Shown piece after piece: positions 37,701 to 44,906 of a stretch of DNA of 64,000 bases. A model generated the notes under the pieces. It did not search any database, had not been told where the DNA came from, and worked only from the letters and a program-made list of their open reading frames with translations. The number at the start of each line of letters is the position of its first letter. The first letter of the stretch is position 1. The position numbers were made by a program, and so were the translations under genes. Origin of the DNA: a virus; the IMG/VR virus record IMGVR_UViG_3300027708_000032, positions 62,001-126,000 of that record, one strand, 5' to 3'.

Positions 37701-39336
37701 TAAACAACCCTTTGCCAAGAATGGACTTATTACCCTCACGAGAACCTCTGAGGATTTCGTAACCTATGATACTATCAATAGGATTACCATCTTGATCTAA
37801 AGGGTGACTAATATTATCAAACTGTACACCAAGTAATACTATAGTGTTGTTTATAGGATTGTATGTATTTAATATAGCATCCACTGTTTCATCAGGCATC
37901 TTATGATGTCTAATAGGTTTACCACAAAGATTACCCCATATATCAGGTCTGTCTGCAGGATAGAGTTCTTCACTCTGCCAATATCCCATAGCACCTGTAG
38001 CAACAACTACACCTCCGTCAGAAAGTGTACTAGTATTTCTATTTATAACATTAGCTGTGTTAGTAACCTGCCAGGTTTTTACTTGAACACCTGAAGACAT
38101 TTCAAAAGCATCTAACCCACTAGCATTAGTAATATCAGCGTTAGAAGATTTTCTACCTGGTATATGATAAGACTCTGAACGCTCACCTGTATTATATATC
38201 CATCTTATAAAAAAAGGATACTGCTCATCTCTCATGTATGCAGCATTGTTTCCTCCTTTTACATAATAGTCAGCAGGATATTCTACAGCCACCCATCTAG
38301 TTTTAATAAGGTTAGCTTGTTTTTGATAGTTGAACTTAAACTTACTATGAGTGCCCACTCTAATAAGATAGTTATTAACAGAATATATTGCATCTGTTTT
38401 TTCTATAGCTTGTGTTCTAAGAACAACTTCACTTAACGGTACAGCATAAAGTTCAGGATCCCATCTATCTACATAGATTGTACCCTGCACTGTAGAATAA
38501 TAACCTATACGTTTACATATAGTTTGAGAGTTTATATTACTTACTATAACAAGTTCAAACTCGTCAAACCTATCATCTATTTCTAAAATTTTAACTTCTA
38601 ATGCAGAGCTTACATTTTGATATGTAAATAATCCCTGCACTTCTGATAGTCCTATATAGTCTGTAACTCTCACTTTGTTTATAGTGTACGCTATAACAGC
38701 TTGGTAAGATCCATTAGGTAAACTACCTGTTACATTAGACTTGTTAAGTTTTATACAAGGATGTTTTATAAGTTGAGCCATTCTTATAGCTTCACAATCT
38801 AATGCCGTTGTATATGTTCTTTGTATACAACCTGCCACAACTTTATCAGTGTATTTAAATGGAACATTATCTATATCCATAGTTCTACTAGGATTAAGAG
38901 CATCATCCCAATAGATTATTCTTTCACAGTCATATCTGTATCTAAAAGCAGCTGTAATTAAGTGTGACCTTTTAAAGTTTAAACATGGGTCGTTTACAAT
39001 CTTAGTGTATGAACATTGTGACTCATCAAAGAGTCCTATTTCTGAACTAACGTCATCTGTAGTGAATACCACCCATTGATCATCATATGTATGAACACAC
39101 CCAATAAGATCATAAGGTAGAGTGATACATTTTATATTAGAAGGTTCATTTCCTATAACCCCTACTTGACCATCATGAGAGTTGTTTACAGCATTACGTG
39201 CATGCGTATATAATCCCTCTCCTACAAAGGTCTCGTTATAGTCCTTAAGCATACCTTTACTAAATGTATTAGTGGTACCGCTTTGGCTAGCTGTACTATC
39301 AGTAGTATCATCTGATGTTCTTCTTTTCTTAGCCAT
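34759..39336 (-). CDS. tail nozzle ('muzzle')/P22 gp10-like tail protein candidate (1525 aa)
   Basis: A long beta-rich protein without signal peptide. It opens with a low-complexity Thr/Ser tail, then GMLKDYNETFVGEGLYTHARNA and alternating strands of the kind seen in beta-propeller nozzle proteins (VGVIGNEPSN, VVFTTDDVSSEIGLFDE, VYFSKKDYRPL). One hydrophobic Ala/Val-rich stretch near residues 680-750 could form helices lining a channel. The position directly after the tail-ring candidates and before the cargo genes is where crAss-like genomes encode the large muzzle protein, related in role to P22 gp10 and the T7 nozzle gp12. Its function would be to close the tail and release DNA and cargo on contact. 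The start overlaps the zincin gene by 8 nt. The call rests on position, size and general fold impression, as no short diagnostic motif exists. Confidence 0.65.
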   Translation of the reverse strand: MAKKRRTSDDTTDSTASQSGTTNTFSKGMLKDYNETFVGEGLYTHARNAVNNSHDGQVGVIGNEPSNIKCITLPYDLIGCVHTYDDQWVVFTTDDVSSEIGLFDESQCSYTKIVNDPCLNFKRSHLITAAFRYRYDCERIIYWDDALNPSRTMDIDNVPFKYTDKVVAGCIQRTYTTALDCEAIRMAQLIKHPCIKLNKSNVTGSLPNGSYQAVIAYTINKVRVTDYIGLSEVQGLFTYQNVSSALEVKILEIDDRFDEFELVIVSNINSQTICKRIGYYSTVQGTIYVDRWDPELYAVPLSEVVLRTQAIEKTDAIYSVNNYLIRVGTHSKFKFNYQKQANLIKTRWVAVEYPADYYVKGGNNAAYMRDEQYPFFIRWIYNTGERSESYHIPGRKSSNADITNASGLDAFEMSSGVQVKTWQVTNTANVINRNTSTLSDGGVVVATGAMGYWQSEELYPADRPDIWGNLCGKPIRHHKMPDETVDAILNTYNPINNTIVLLGVQFDNISHPLDQDGNPIDSIIGYEILRGSREGNKSILGKGLFNNMREYKIPENDTVKGLYQNYPYNDLRPDVYLTSEEQNGLNGDAHDNPRSSQLSTYRKDVFSFHSPEVTFTNVYLNVNEVRLYQQLSGTSTGSFSVPYLHPKFKQISNKLDTIIDVFVTAITVVEAAATLVGDYNKIISANSKKDLPATKTGVGKVLAEGVQGGLGTALQVAAAAANVIFNTAYSAFFGSKVQKQQVLDMVLSLIPYRQYATQYNSHGFYDTGISSVEGNRRRKVTNTGYVGSSLNQFTQDYLVNNVMRSQYVIIRTDGTFENSTVADTSRFSMGQSAAVLNRNITSTISSHYGALKLAVGSQYGQLESVKQFSISECIQPSFPIKAARVSSSVFFSGDTYINRFTEKNTMFFFKQWLMDEPDGTQFDYTLYPNLPYPRYWINSIEYIGLFADQASEHRSLDKSVNESTKTNKWYVNSGHFYLFNSGVRDFFCESEINLAYRDWEDETGKRHYDPYGYTDINSMFRSDVIKNGNYYKYDYSLSISKLFNSGITWGDLLPRDYDPLVQAACYVYKPLRAIYSLPQQYESKKDSWRVFLANNYYDFDSEITSIKSINKTGALFMMRYTSPMSFMGVEELQMDGTNTKITVGDGKLFDNNKQLQSVVNVDDAYEYGSCQNKFSAINTLHGVFWVSQNQGKIFNYMGKLAEISNNGMKWWFARYLPSELLKVYPDYLLFDNPLAGVGVQTIYDNTNEIVYFSKKDYRPLRSDYTFDDDGNFYYKGTQIQFTDTRYFEDASWTISYDPKAQTFISFHDWIPTFLVPGKKHFMSVKNRTIWKHNVTCTSYCNFYGVDYPFEIEFVSSTGQSVVSMRSIEYLLEAYKIKNECRDKFHILDENFDQAIIYNSEQISGILNLQIKTKNNPLALLQYPKINFDSIDIQFSKEENKYRFNQFWDITKDRGEYTNAEVPLFITEANGYQYNINPTAVNYTKDTLQRKKFRHNVSRVFLRKTISNDVKMLFKISNQKTLQSYR

Positions 39337-39688
39337 GTTTTATTTCAAGCTTCTTTTTTTCTATAAACTTGTACATCACACCTGTTATATGCCCACATAA
39401 CCAAGACTGAGCTTCTTCATCTGTTATTCCTCTATCCTCTGTTATTCCGACCACTGCATGGTATATCTCGTGAGCTATTGTATTGTGACTTAAATATTTA
39501 TTATCTATCAATAAAAAATACTTACTAATATCTGTTGTTATAAATACTCCTTCATCTTCACTTTCTTCACCTGCATCTATCTTATATTTTTTGTATATTT
39601 TCTTAGACTCAGCCTTTAACTGATCAGTTATAATTATAACCAATGCACAACTATAAGTTTCCAATTTTATAGTGGCCGTAGCTTTCAT
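39329..39688 (-). CDS. small HExxH metallopeptidase-like protein (119 aa)
   Basis: Residues 73-77 read HEIYH within SHNTIAHEIYHAVVGI, a complete zincin motif; the following DEEAQSWLCGH (90-100) could supply a third, acidic ligand as in IrrE-type small phage peptidases. The protein is one compact domain with an N-terminal beta-strand (ATIKLETYSCALVIII). Its start shares a base with the stop of the tail-ring gene (TAATG) and its end overlaps the muzzle gene by 8 nt, so expression is probably coupled to both. A role in tail maturation, or as a small virion enzyme, is plausible from context; the substrate is not identifiable. Confidence 0.65.
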   Translation of the reverse strand: MKATATIKLETYSCALVIIITDQLKAESKKIYKKYKIDAGEESEDEGVFITTDISKYFLLIDNKYLSHNTIAHEIYHAVVGITEDRGITDEEAQSWLCGHITGVMYKFIEKKKLEIKHG

Positions 39689-40566
39689 TAATAATCATTA
39701 AATGATTTAAACATATTGTAATACTTATGGTACATTGCTTTTCTATTAAGCTCCCAGTTCTTTTTCATTTCTGCAAAGTCTGGAGTGTTTACAATAGTAA
39801 GAGCATTGTTACGTGCACCACGTAGTCTTTGTTCTACCAACTGTAACTTCTGTGTTACATCCTCACCATTAATATACAAGTTCTCTAAAAGACGTTGTTT
39901 AATAGCATACTCATAGTATTCATTGATCATTGGATGGTCCATAACTAATAAGTTACCTTCTTCATCTTCAAGAGCACCTTGGTATGATATATATAGTTTA
40001 CCTTCTACTAAATTAGTATATATGTAACCATTCTTAATATACCCTACATTATCATTATCATTAAGAGCATCTCTTCTACCAGTGTCTGTAGCTATTCTAA
40101 TTCTATCAAATGTTTCATATATTCTAGTTTCAGTCTTACGTTTCTCTACCACCTGCACATGTATACTTTCACCATTCTGACACTCTACGCTATATGTAGC
40201 TTCACAACAACAATCTACTTCTGGCTTATAACATTTAGGACATTTTTCTGTAGGTCCCTTTCCAATGATAACGTTCTCGGTCTCTCTACCTGCCATAGAT
40301 TTATATGTAACTTTATATGTGCCAGTTAAGTAGGCATAGTTTAATACATAAAAATCATCTGGTAATTTTACCTTTTTATTTTCTACATCAAGTAGTACTT
40401 CTTTAGTTCCATGAATACGTAGACCAAGATCATAATTTACACGCTGAGCCACTTTAATAAGTTGAGCAGGTTCAATTAAATTCTCATTATTATATATCAT
40501 AAAGTCTGTACCAACCTCTTGAAGAAGCTCGTCAAACGTACGATACCTAATTTCTGTATTAGCCAT
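39688..40566 (-). CDS. tail ring/connector structural protein candidate (292 aa)
   Basis: The N-terminal half (RTFDELLQEVGTDF, LIKVAQRVNYDLGLRI, KVKLPDDFYVLNYAYL) alternates helices and strands as in head-tail connector and tail-ring proteins of podoviruses. A Cys-rich insertion near residues 112-125 (CPKCYKPEVDCCCE) could bind a metal. The C-terminus is helical (YYEYAIKQRLLENLYING, then LRGARNNALTIVNTPDF). The start overlaps the HNH endonuclease gene by 8 nt and the end overlaps the zincin gene. In crAss-like virions several ring proteins join the portal to the muzzle; this gene and the 224-aa gene beyond the HNH gene are the best candidates here. The assignment is by context and length. Confidence 0.6.
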   Translation of the reverse strand: MANTEIRYRTFDELLQEVGTDFMIYNNENLIEPAQLIKVAQRVNYDLGLRIHGTKEVLLDVENKKVKLPDDFYVLNYAYLTGTYKVTYKSMAGRETENVIIGKGPTEKCPKCYKPEVDCCCEATYSVECQNGESIHVQVVEKRKTETRIYETFDRIRIATDTGRRDALNDNDNVGYIKNGYIYTNLVEGKLYISYQGALEDEEGNLLVMDHPMINEYYEYAIKQRLLENLYINGEDVTQKLQLVEQRLRGARNNALTIVNTPDFAEMKKNWELNRKAMYHKYYNMFKSFNDY

Positions 40567-41050
40567 TATTTTTAATTATATGTTTACAATAAAATAATAG
40601 TTCGTCTAAAGTCATATTTAATTTCATTTTATTAATTATACAACAAACAAGTTGAATATTATCTTTTATATAGCCTTTACTAGAATCTATTCTATCTATT
40701 GATATATTTGTATTATTATGTCCATTATATAATACATATGTCATTGGAATATTTGATATAGCACAAAGACCATTTTGTTTATTATATAGTTGTTCTAAAT
40801 ATAAAATATCAAAATCTAATGGTACATTATATTTTACTCTTTTATTTTTTATTCTTGTTTTTAAATCAGTAAATCTTTCAGTTAATAATCTTGATAAACT
40901 TTCTTTAGGTTTTCTTTTTAAATAATAACTTTCTTCTCTGCATTTTTTACAATGACTACTACATCTGCTTAATGCTGCACCACTGTAATGAAAAAATTCT
41001 GTAGTTGCTGGTAAATCATTTTTACACTTATTACATCTTTTAGTATTCAT
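40559..41050 (-). CDS. HNH-type endonuclease with N-terminal zinc ribbon (163 aa)
   Basis: The N-terminus holds a zinc-ribbon pattern typical of phage HNH proteins (C6-NK-C9, then C30, C34 and C37 with FFHYSG between). The catalytic part contains NGLCAISNIPM (93-103) followed by NISIDRIDSSKGYIKDNIQ (115-133), with D119, D122 and N131 in the usual HNH positions. Such free-standing enzymes cut DNA and spread as homing genes. It sits between two tail-ring genes, with TAATG overlap at its start and 8-nt overlap at its end. It is visibly more AT-rich than its neighbours, consistent with later insertion. It probably has no structural role. Confidence 0.85.
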   Translation of the reverse strand: MNTKRCNKCKNDLPATTEFFHYSGAALSRCSSHCKKCREESYYLKRKPKESLSRLLTERFTDLKTRIKNKRVKYNVPLDFDILYLEQLYNKQNGLCAISNIPMTYVLYNGHNNTNISIDRIDSSKGYIKDNIQLVCCIINKMKLNMTLDELLFYCKHIIKNNG

Positions 41051-41724
41051 TAGCGTGCTATGTTTTGTTTATCAGCTGTAGGATCAGCTGGAATCTGAAA
41101 CAAACCCATCATATCTTTCATCACCTGACCTTCTAGTTCTCCTAATAAATAATCAGGTACATTAAAACTTTGTTCTTGTTTAACTATACAATTATCTTCA
41201 TCACATGTATACTTACTAATATCATCTTCAAATATTCCTTCTATACGTACAGCCTCCCATTCTAAATTTGGAAAGTAGAGATAGTCATTAAGAAACCAGT
41301 AGTATTTAGTTTTATTAAACCTGTAATTTTTAGAATTAGCTATACCTATGTATATACTAGGAAGAATAGGTTGTAATTCTTCTGACCCATCAATAGAACT
41401 AATAGTTCTAATAAGCGGTCCAAAGTATCCTTGAAGGAACACAGGAAGTTTATCTTTAGTACGTTTTATTTTACAATCAGATCTTATACCAGTGCAGCAT
41501 GCTTCCACCTTATCTATTTCTACAAGCTCTACATAATCCATTGTTTGAATAACACCAGAAAAAGCCATAAGCTTATTCTTAGCATCCTCACGTTTCATTA
41601 ACCACTTAGCATGCTTAAGAACAAATGTATATATCATACGATCAGTCATAAAACTATCTTGACGTACACCTTTAAACTGTATACGCAATCTTGATACAAC
41701 ATCTCCTATAGTATTTTTAGCCAT
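41050..41724 (-). CDS. tail ring/completion protein candidate (224 aa)
   Basis: The N-terminal region (TIGDVVSRLRIQFKGVRQDSFMTDRMIYTFVLKHAKWLMKR, read in two parts) is helical and resembles podoviral head-completion or tail-tube adaptor proteins of the P22 gp4 kind. The middle is beta-rich (VELVEIDKVEACC, YFGPLIRTISSIDG). It ends with a helical DYLLGELEGQVMKDMMGLF segment. Cys residues at CCTGIRSDC and CDEDNC are notable for a cytoplasmically assembled virion protein. The gene is 1 nt downstream of the IHF-like gene and overlaps the HNH gene (TAATG). It is part of the conserved neck/tail block. The family call is tentative. Confidence 0.55.
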   Translation of the reverse strand: MAKNTIGDVVSRLRIQFKGVRQDSFMTDRMIYTFVLKHAKWLMKREDAKNKLMAFSGVIQTMDYVELVEIDKVEACCTGIRSDCKIKRTKDKLPVFLQGYFGPLIRTISSIDGSEELQPILPSIYIGIANSKNYRFNKTKYYWFLNDYLYFPNLEWEAVRIEGIFEDDISKYTCDEDNCIVKQEQSFNVPDYLLGELEGQVMKDMMGLFQIPADPTADKQNIAR

Positions 41725-41725
41725 G

Positions 41726-42310
41726 TTAATCTAATTTAAATTCGTCATAGTCTTTAAGAAGATCTATTGTTTCTATCTTTCTATTATTTTCTGACTTATG
41801 CTTTCTAAATAACCTACTCACCTTTATCATATTATCCACCTGTATATATTTCTTCCACTCTTTAGGATATGTCTGACCTACAGTTCTTGTAAAGTCTCTC
41901 ACTCCTTTGAACCCCCAGAGCTCATGATTTTTAAACCTGTATTTATTTTCATAATTGGTATAAAAAATCTTAGCCATAAACTGATCAGATTCCCAGTTTT
42001 GATTTTGTAAGACAAGCCCATACTCAGATGATTTTTTAAAGTCTACATTACTCTTCTTACGTGGACAGCTTCCTATAAAAAGAAAACCAAGTTGTTCTGG
42101 CAGCTGTACACCATCTCTCTCCTTTACAACTGTATTCCATATCATACCATTAAAACTTGTAATGATCTCTTTAAACTTTTCTAAAGACACATCTGCATGC
42201 TTAGGGTTATCTTCTATAAACCTTTCATAAAAATCTGAGTTTGTCAGATTTAGTTTTTTAGGTCTATACCTAGGAGCATTAAGATCTGGTTTCTTACAAG
42301 CTTTGGCCAT
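41726..42310 (-). CDS. IHF/HU-like DNA-binding protein candidate (194 aa)
   Basis: Residues about 23-83 resemble a divergent HU/IHF core: a helix (VSLEKFKEIITSFNGMIWNT), then VQLPEQLGFLFIGSCPRKK, which lines up with the 'V-x-L-x-x-x-G-x-F' beta-hairpin entry of HU-family proteins. The rest, including WGFKGVRDFTRTVG and a basic C-terminus (RLFRKHKSENNRK), extends beyond a normal HU length of about 90 residues. crAss-like phages commonly encode IHF-like proteins next to the tail genes, and this one lies directly upstream of the ring candidates. It may bend or package phage DNA, or be a virion protein with an HU-like fold. Similarity is weak at motif level, so confidence is moderate. Confidence 0.5.
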   Translation of the reverse strand: MAKACKKPDLNAPRYRPKKLNLTNSDFYERFIEDNPKHADVSLEKFKEIITSFNGMIWNTVVKERDGVQLPEQLGFLFIGSCPRKKSNVDFKKSSEYGLVLQNQNWESDQFMAKIFYTNYENKYRFKNHELWGFKGVRDFTRTVGQTYPKEWKKYIQVDNMIKVSRLFRKHKSENNRKIETIDLLKDYDEFKLD

Positions 42311-42371
42311 ACACTCTTATATTATTAATTTACGAAAAATTTATGAAGTTTCCCACTTAAACTTTAATAGT
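42311..42371. promoter_or_regulatory. intergenic spacer with AAGTTT/AAACTT inverted repeat
   Basis: The 61-nt gap between the metallophosphoesterase and IHF-like genes contains AAGTTT (42346-42351), a 7-nt spacer and AAACTT (42359-42364). It is otherwise AT-rich. There is no U-run on either side, so it is not a clear terminator. It resembles the inverted repeat at 24680-24697 in sequence. Function unknown; possible regulator site or promoter region. Confidence 0.25.
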
Positions 42372-43559
42372 TTAAACAGTATATATAAACTCTGATACTT
42401 TACCCTTCTCTACATCATGCACTTCCATGAGAGCTTGACGCTTAGAGCCTACAAACTTATTATGGTAATGCCAGTAGTCAGTGGAGCATAAACTAGGTAA
42501 GTGCTTAATAGCAAAACCATTATGTTCATTTTCTGTTATATACTCTGTAGTTTTCTTAGAATGGAAATGTCCTGTGTAGCATGTACGATATTTGGTCTTT
42601 CCCCACGACATAGGAAATTCTGTAGCATAAACTAAAGGTGTGTTTTTCTTAGTAACATCTCCATGTTCAAAAGCAAAAAAGTTATGGCCACAAACCACAA
42701 CTTTTCTTTCTGCATATTCTACGTCAAAATAAATGCTATAATCTTCATGATCAAAACATTTAGATAGAGCATGAGCTAGATGATATGAACTTAGTCTATC
42801 ATGATTACCTGGTATATAGACAACATGTAAGTTTTCACAGAATTGTTTAATGTAACTTACAGACCAATAGAGAGCATTGAATGCTTCCGTGTATGCGTGC
42901 TGAGCTCTCTGATGGTTATCTAGTGGTGTGCCTGATGTGGTAGTACCAGAGAATGTATCCATGTTAAGAAGGTCACCACCTATTACATAAACTATCTTGT
43001 GTAGCTTATGAGACATAAAAGCTCTCTGAACTAAGTTAGTTATAGATTGTTTAAAGTGATGGAATATCCACTGGTTATCTTCTTTACCAAAGTGTAGATC
43101 CTGTGTAGATAATACACCTATACAATCCCTATCAAACTTTTCATTTATAAATACTTCTCCAATTGGTTGATACTCAGGTTTAAAGTTAGCTATCACCTCA
43201 GCTAATATATCTATAGGTTGATGCTTAAGAGCACTCACCATAGCTGATACCATCCAACCACTATATGTTTCTTTGTTCCAGTAACTACTGAGCTTCCATT
43301 TAGTAGTATCTATCTTTAAAAGTTCTATGATTTCTTCAGATGATCGTGGTTCAGAAACAAGAATACCTTTTAGTTCTGCGGTTCCTTCATCTAGGTTTTC
43401 TTTCCACTCTATAATTTTATTGGTAGGTTTGGGGGGAGAGTTTTGTACTTGAGCTTTTAAACTTTTGTATTCATCAAGAGAGAGACCTAAGCGTGAGGCA
43501 CAATAGTCATCAGATTTTTTCCATCTAATGCTACTGTAAACCTGATTTAATAAATTCAT
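42372..43559 (-). CDS. metallophosphoesterase (calcineurin-like) (395 aa)
   Basis: All conserved blocks of the metallophosphoesterase fold are present in order: D154-L-H156 in STQDLHFG, GGDLLN (194-199), GNHD (251-254), EHGD (298-301) and GHFH (330-333). They build the two-metal site that hydrolyses phosphoester bonds; relatives include SbcD/Mre11-type nucleases and small phosphatases. Residues 1-130 form a helical N-terminal extension without recognised motifs. The gene begins the conserved neck/tail block and follows a structured 128-nt spacer, so it may be the first gene of a sub-transcript. Similar phosphoesterases recur in this block of crAss-like phages. Whether it acts on DNA during packaging or on a nucleotide cannot be decided. 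Start ATG at 43559 follows an A/T-rich leader. Confidence 0.85.
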   Translation of the reverse strand: MNLLNQVYSSIRWKKSDDYCASRLGLSLDEYKSLKAQVQNSPPKPTNKIIEWKENLDEGTAELKGILVSEPRSSEEIIELLKIDTTKWKLSSYWNKETYSGWMVSAMVSALKHQPIDILAEVIANFKPEYQPIGEVFINEKFDRDCIGVLSTQDLHFGKEDNQWIFHHFKQSITNLVQRAFMSHKLHKIVYVIGGDLLNMDTFSGTTTSGTPLDNHQRAQHAYTEAFNALYWSVSYIKQFCENLHVVYIPGNHDRLSSYHLAHALSKCFDHEDYSIYFDVEYAERKVVVCGHNFFAFEHGDVTKKNTPLVYATEFPMSWGKTKYRTCYTGHFHSKKTTEYITENEHNGFAIKHLPSLCSTDYWHYHNKFVGSKRQALMEVHDVEKGKVSEFIYTV

Positions 43560-43631
43560 GGGTTTAGGGTTTACAAATTAAACTAAAAGTTTTTAACATT
43601 TTATTAAAAACTTATCCACATTAAAAGTAGT

Positions 43632-43689
43632 CCCCAGCGTAGACACGCCAGGGATCTTGTTATTGGAGGAACCAACAAACCTCCTTTTT
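43632..43689. terminator. two hairpins in the spacer between the glycosyltransferase cassette and the neck/tail block
   Basis: Hairpin 1, read on the minus strand, is CCCTGGCGT / ACGCTGGGG (43632-43653) with a GUCU tetraloop. The nine pairs include two G-U wobbles that only work in the minus-strand RNA, showing that this is the transcribed direction. It is followed by ACUACUUUUAAUG, a weak terminator tail. Hairpin 2 is GGAGG (43665-43669) / CCTCC (43680-43684), followed on the plus strand by a long T-run, so it would terminate rightward, antisense transcription. This GC-rich patch stands out in an AT-rich genome and is probably a terminator or processing site. Confidence 0.5.
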
Positions 43690-44359
43690 ATTTTTTTTCT
43701 ATTTTTTCTTTATTCATTCTAGACCACACAGCATCAGGATATTTATTATCAATACTATCTAAATAATATTTTTCTTCTTCACTTATAGTAGCAGGATCTA
43801 TATACCAAGGAACATGTCTACATGCAAAGTCTCCACCTATTCTAACACTTTCATATCTATAACCTGCAGCTTTAGCATCAAATGAAAATGTCATATCTGT
43901 AACTGCTTTGTAAACATTTTCTTCTTCTGTTGGATACCAGCAAACAGATTGATGATGTGTAATATGTTTCTTTATATCGGTTTCAGGTACATCATCTAAT
44001 CTTAAAACAAGACTTGGTTTTCTATTATATTTCTTATAATAGTCCATCATTATTTCTTGCCAGTTAGATGGCATGTTAGGATTAAGCTCAAGGTCAGCAT
44101 CCGAGTATACATAAAAATCTTCTGTACATTTAGAAGCATGTCCACTATAAAAAAATGTCCATGGTCCTAAGTTATTCTGCTGCTTTATAATATTTACGTC
44201 ATCTTTTATTTCATCATACCATTTTAGCAATGGCGGATATGTAGAAGCATTATCTATTATGTTTATTTTAGCATTTCCATTTAACCTAAACAGATCCTCC
44301 ACCATCTTTTTAGTGGTGGTAAGCCTATTCATATTAGTTAAATATATTGGATAGTTCAT
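43688..44359 (-). CDS. GT2-like (GT-A fold) glycosyltransferase (223 aa)
   Basis: The N-terminus shows the nucleotide-sugar-binding start of GT-A enzymes (PIYLTNMNRL, then INIIDNASTYPPLLKWY at about 33-48 and NNLGPW at 62-67). The DxD motif is YSDADLEL with D87 and D89, which would bind the metal and UDP/GDP-sugar. The chain is shorter than most GT2 proteins, with a compact acceptor half (FACRHVPWY near 177-185). No membrane anchor is present, so the enzyme should act in the cytoplasm, where virions assemble. It is the last of four sugar-modification genes located after the Thr-rich appendage genes. Donor and acceptor are unknown. Confidence 0.75.
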   Translation of the reverse strand: MNYPIYLTNMNRLTTTKKMVEDLFRLNGNAKINIIDNASTYPPLLKWYDEIKDDVNIIKQQNNLGPWTFFYSGHASKCTEDFYVYSDADLELNPNMPSNWQEIMMDYYKKYNRKPSLVLRLDDVPETDIKKHITHHQSVCWYPTEEENVYKAVTDMTFSFDAKAAGYRYESVRIGGDFACRHVPWYIDPATISEEEKYYLDSIDNKYPDAVWSRMNKEKIEKK

Positions 44360-44366
44360 TATAAAT

Positions 44367-44906
44367 TTATTTTTTAAATAAAAATATTACATCATCATAC
44401 CTACCTTTAACACCTCTTAGATCTATTATTTCAAAAGGGTATCCAAGTTCTTCAAAATGTTTTTTATCTAAATCAACATTCTGAATATCTTCTACTATTA
44501 CCATACCACCTTCTAAAATATTAGGGTAAAACTTTTTTACAAAGTCTAACTGATCTTGTAACATATGAGAACCATCATCTAAAGCTATTTTAATTTTCAT
44601 ACCAGTTATTTCTTCTGAAGTAACTTTATTTATATCTTTTACAATATAATTAGTTCTGTTATTGAAAGTATTAGGTATTGCACTATCCATTATATCATAC
44701 CCATAAATAATAGCTTTAGTAAAATAATCTCCAAATAAACGGATACTACCTCCTTCTCTAACACCCACTTCTACAAAAACTATATCCTCATCTTTATAAG
44801 GTTTAAATAATTTTTCATAAGTTTCTAAATATGAATGAGCAGTGTTTTTATCTGTTTGATAATATGAATAACCTCTAGAATTAAACAGCTCAGTAAGTGT
44901 TTGCAT
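44367..44906 (-). CDS. class I SAM-dependent methyltransferase (179 aa)
   Basis: Motif I is VEVGVREGGS (45-54), the glycine-rich SAM-binding loop, followed by an acidic strand end in IIYGYDIMD (67-74) and a DDGSHMLQDQL motif (110-120), then GGMVIVEDI. This arrangement matches TylF/MycF-like and Methyltransf_24 enzymes, several of which O-methylate sugars using a metal near the DDGSH motif. The gene lies between two glycosyltransferases; its start overlaps the stop of the GT6 gene region by 17 nt. The best reading is an O-methyltransferase that caps or trims a glycan. Methylation of a small molecule or protein is possible. Confidence 0.8.
   Translation of the reverse strand: MQTLTELFNSRGYSYYQTDKNTAHSYLETYEKLFKPYKDEDIVFVEVGVREGGSIRLFGDYFTKAIIYGYDIMDSAIPNTFNNRTNYIVKDINKVTSEEITGMKIKIALDDGSHMLQDQLDFVKKFYPNILEGGMVIVEDIQNVDLDKKHFEELGYPFEIIDLRGVKGRYDDVIFLFKK

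Noticed and set aside
40559-41050. Intein or group I intron around the HNH motif
   Set aside because: The HNH protein has its own start and stop, the flanking genes are complete, and no splice-junction motifs are visible.
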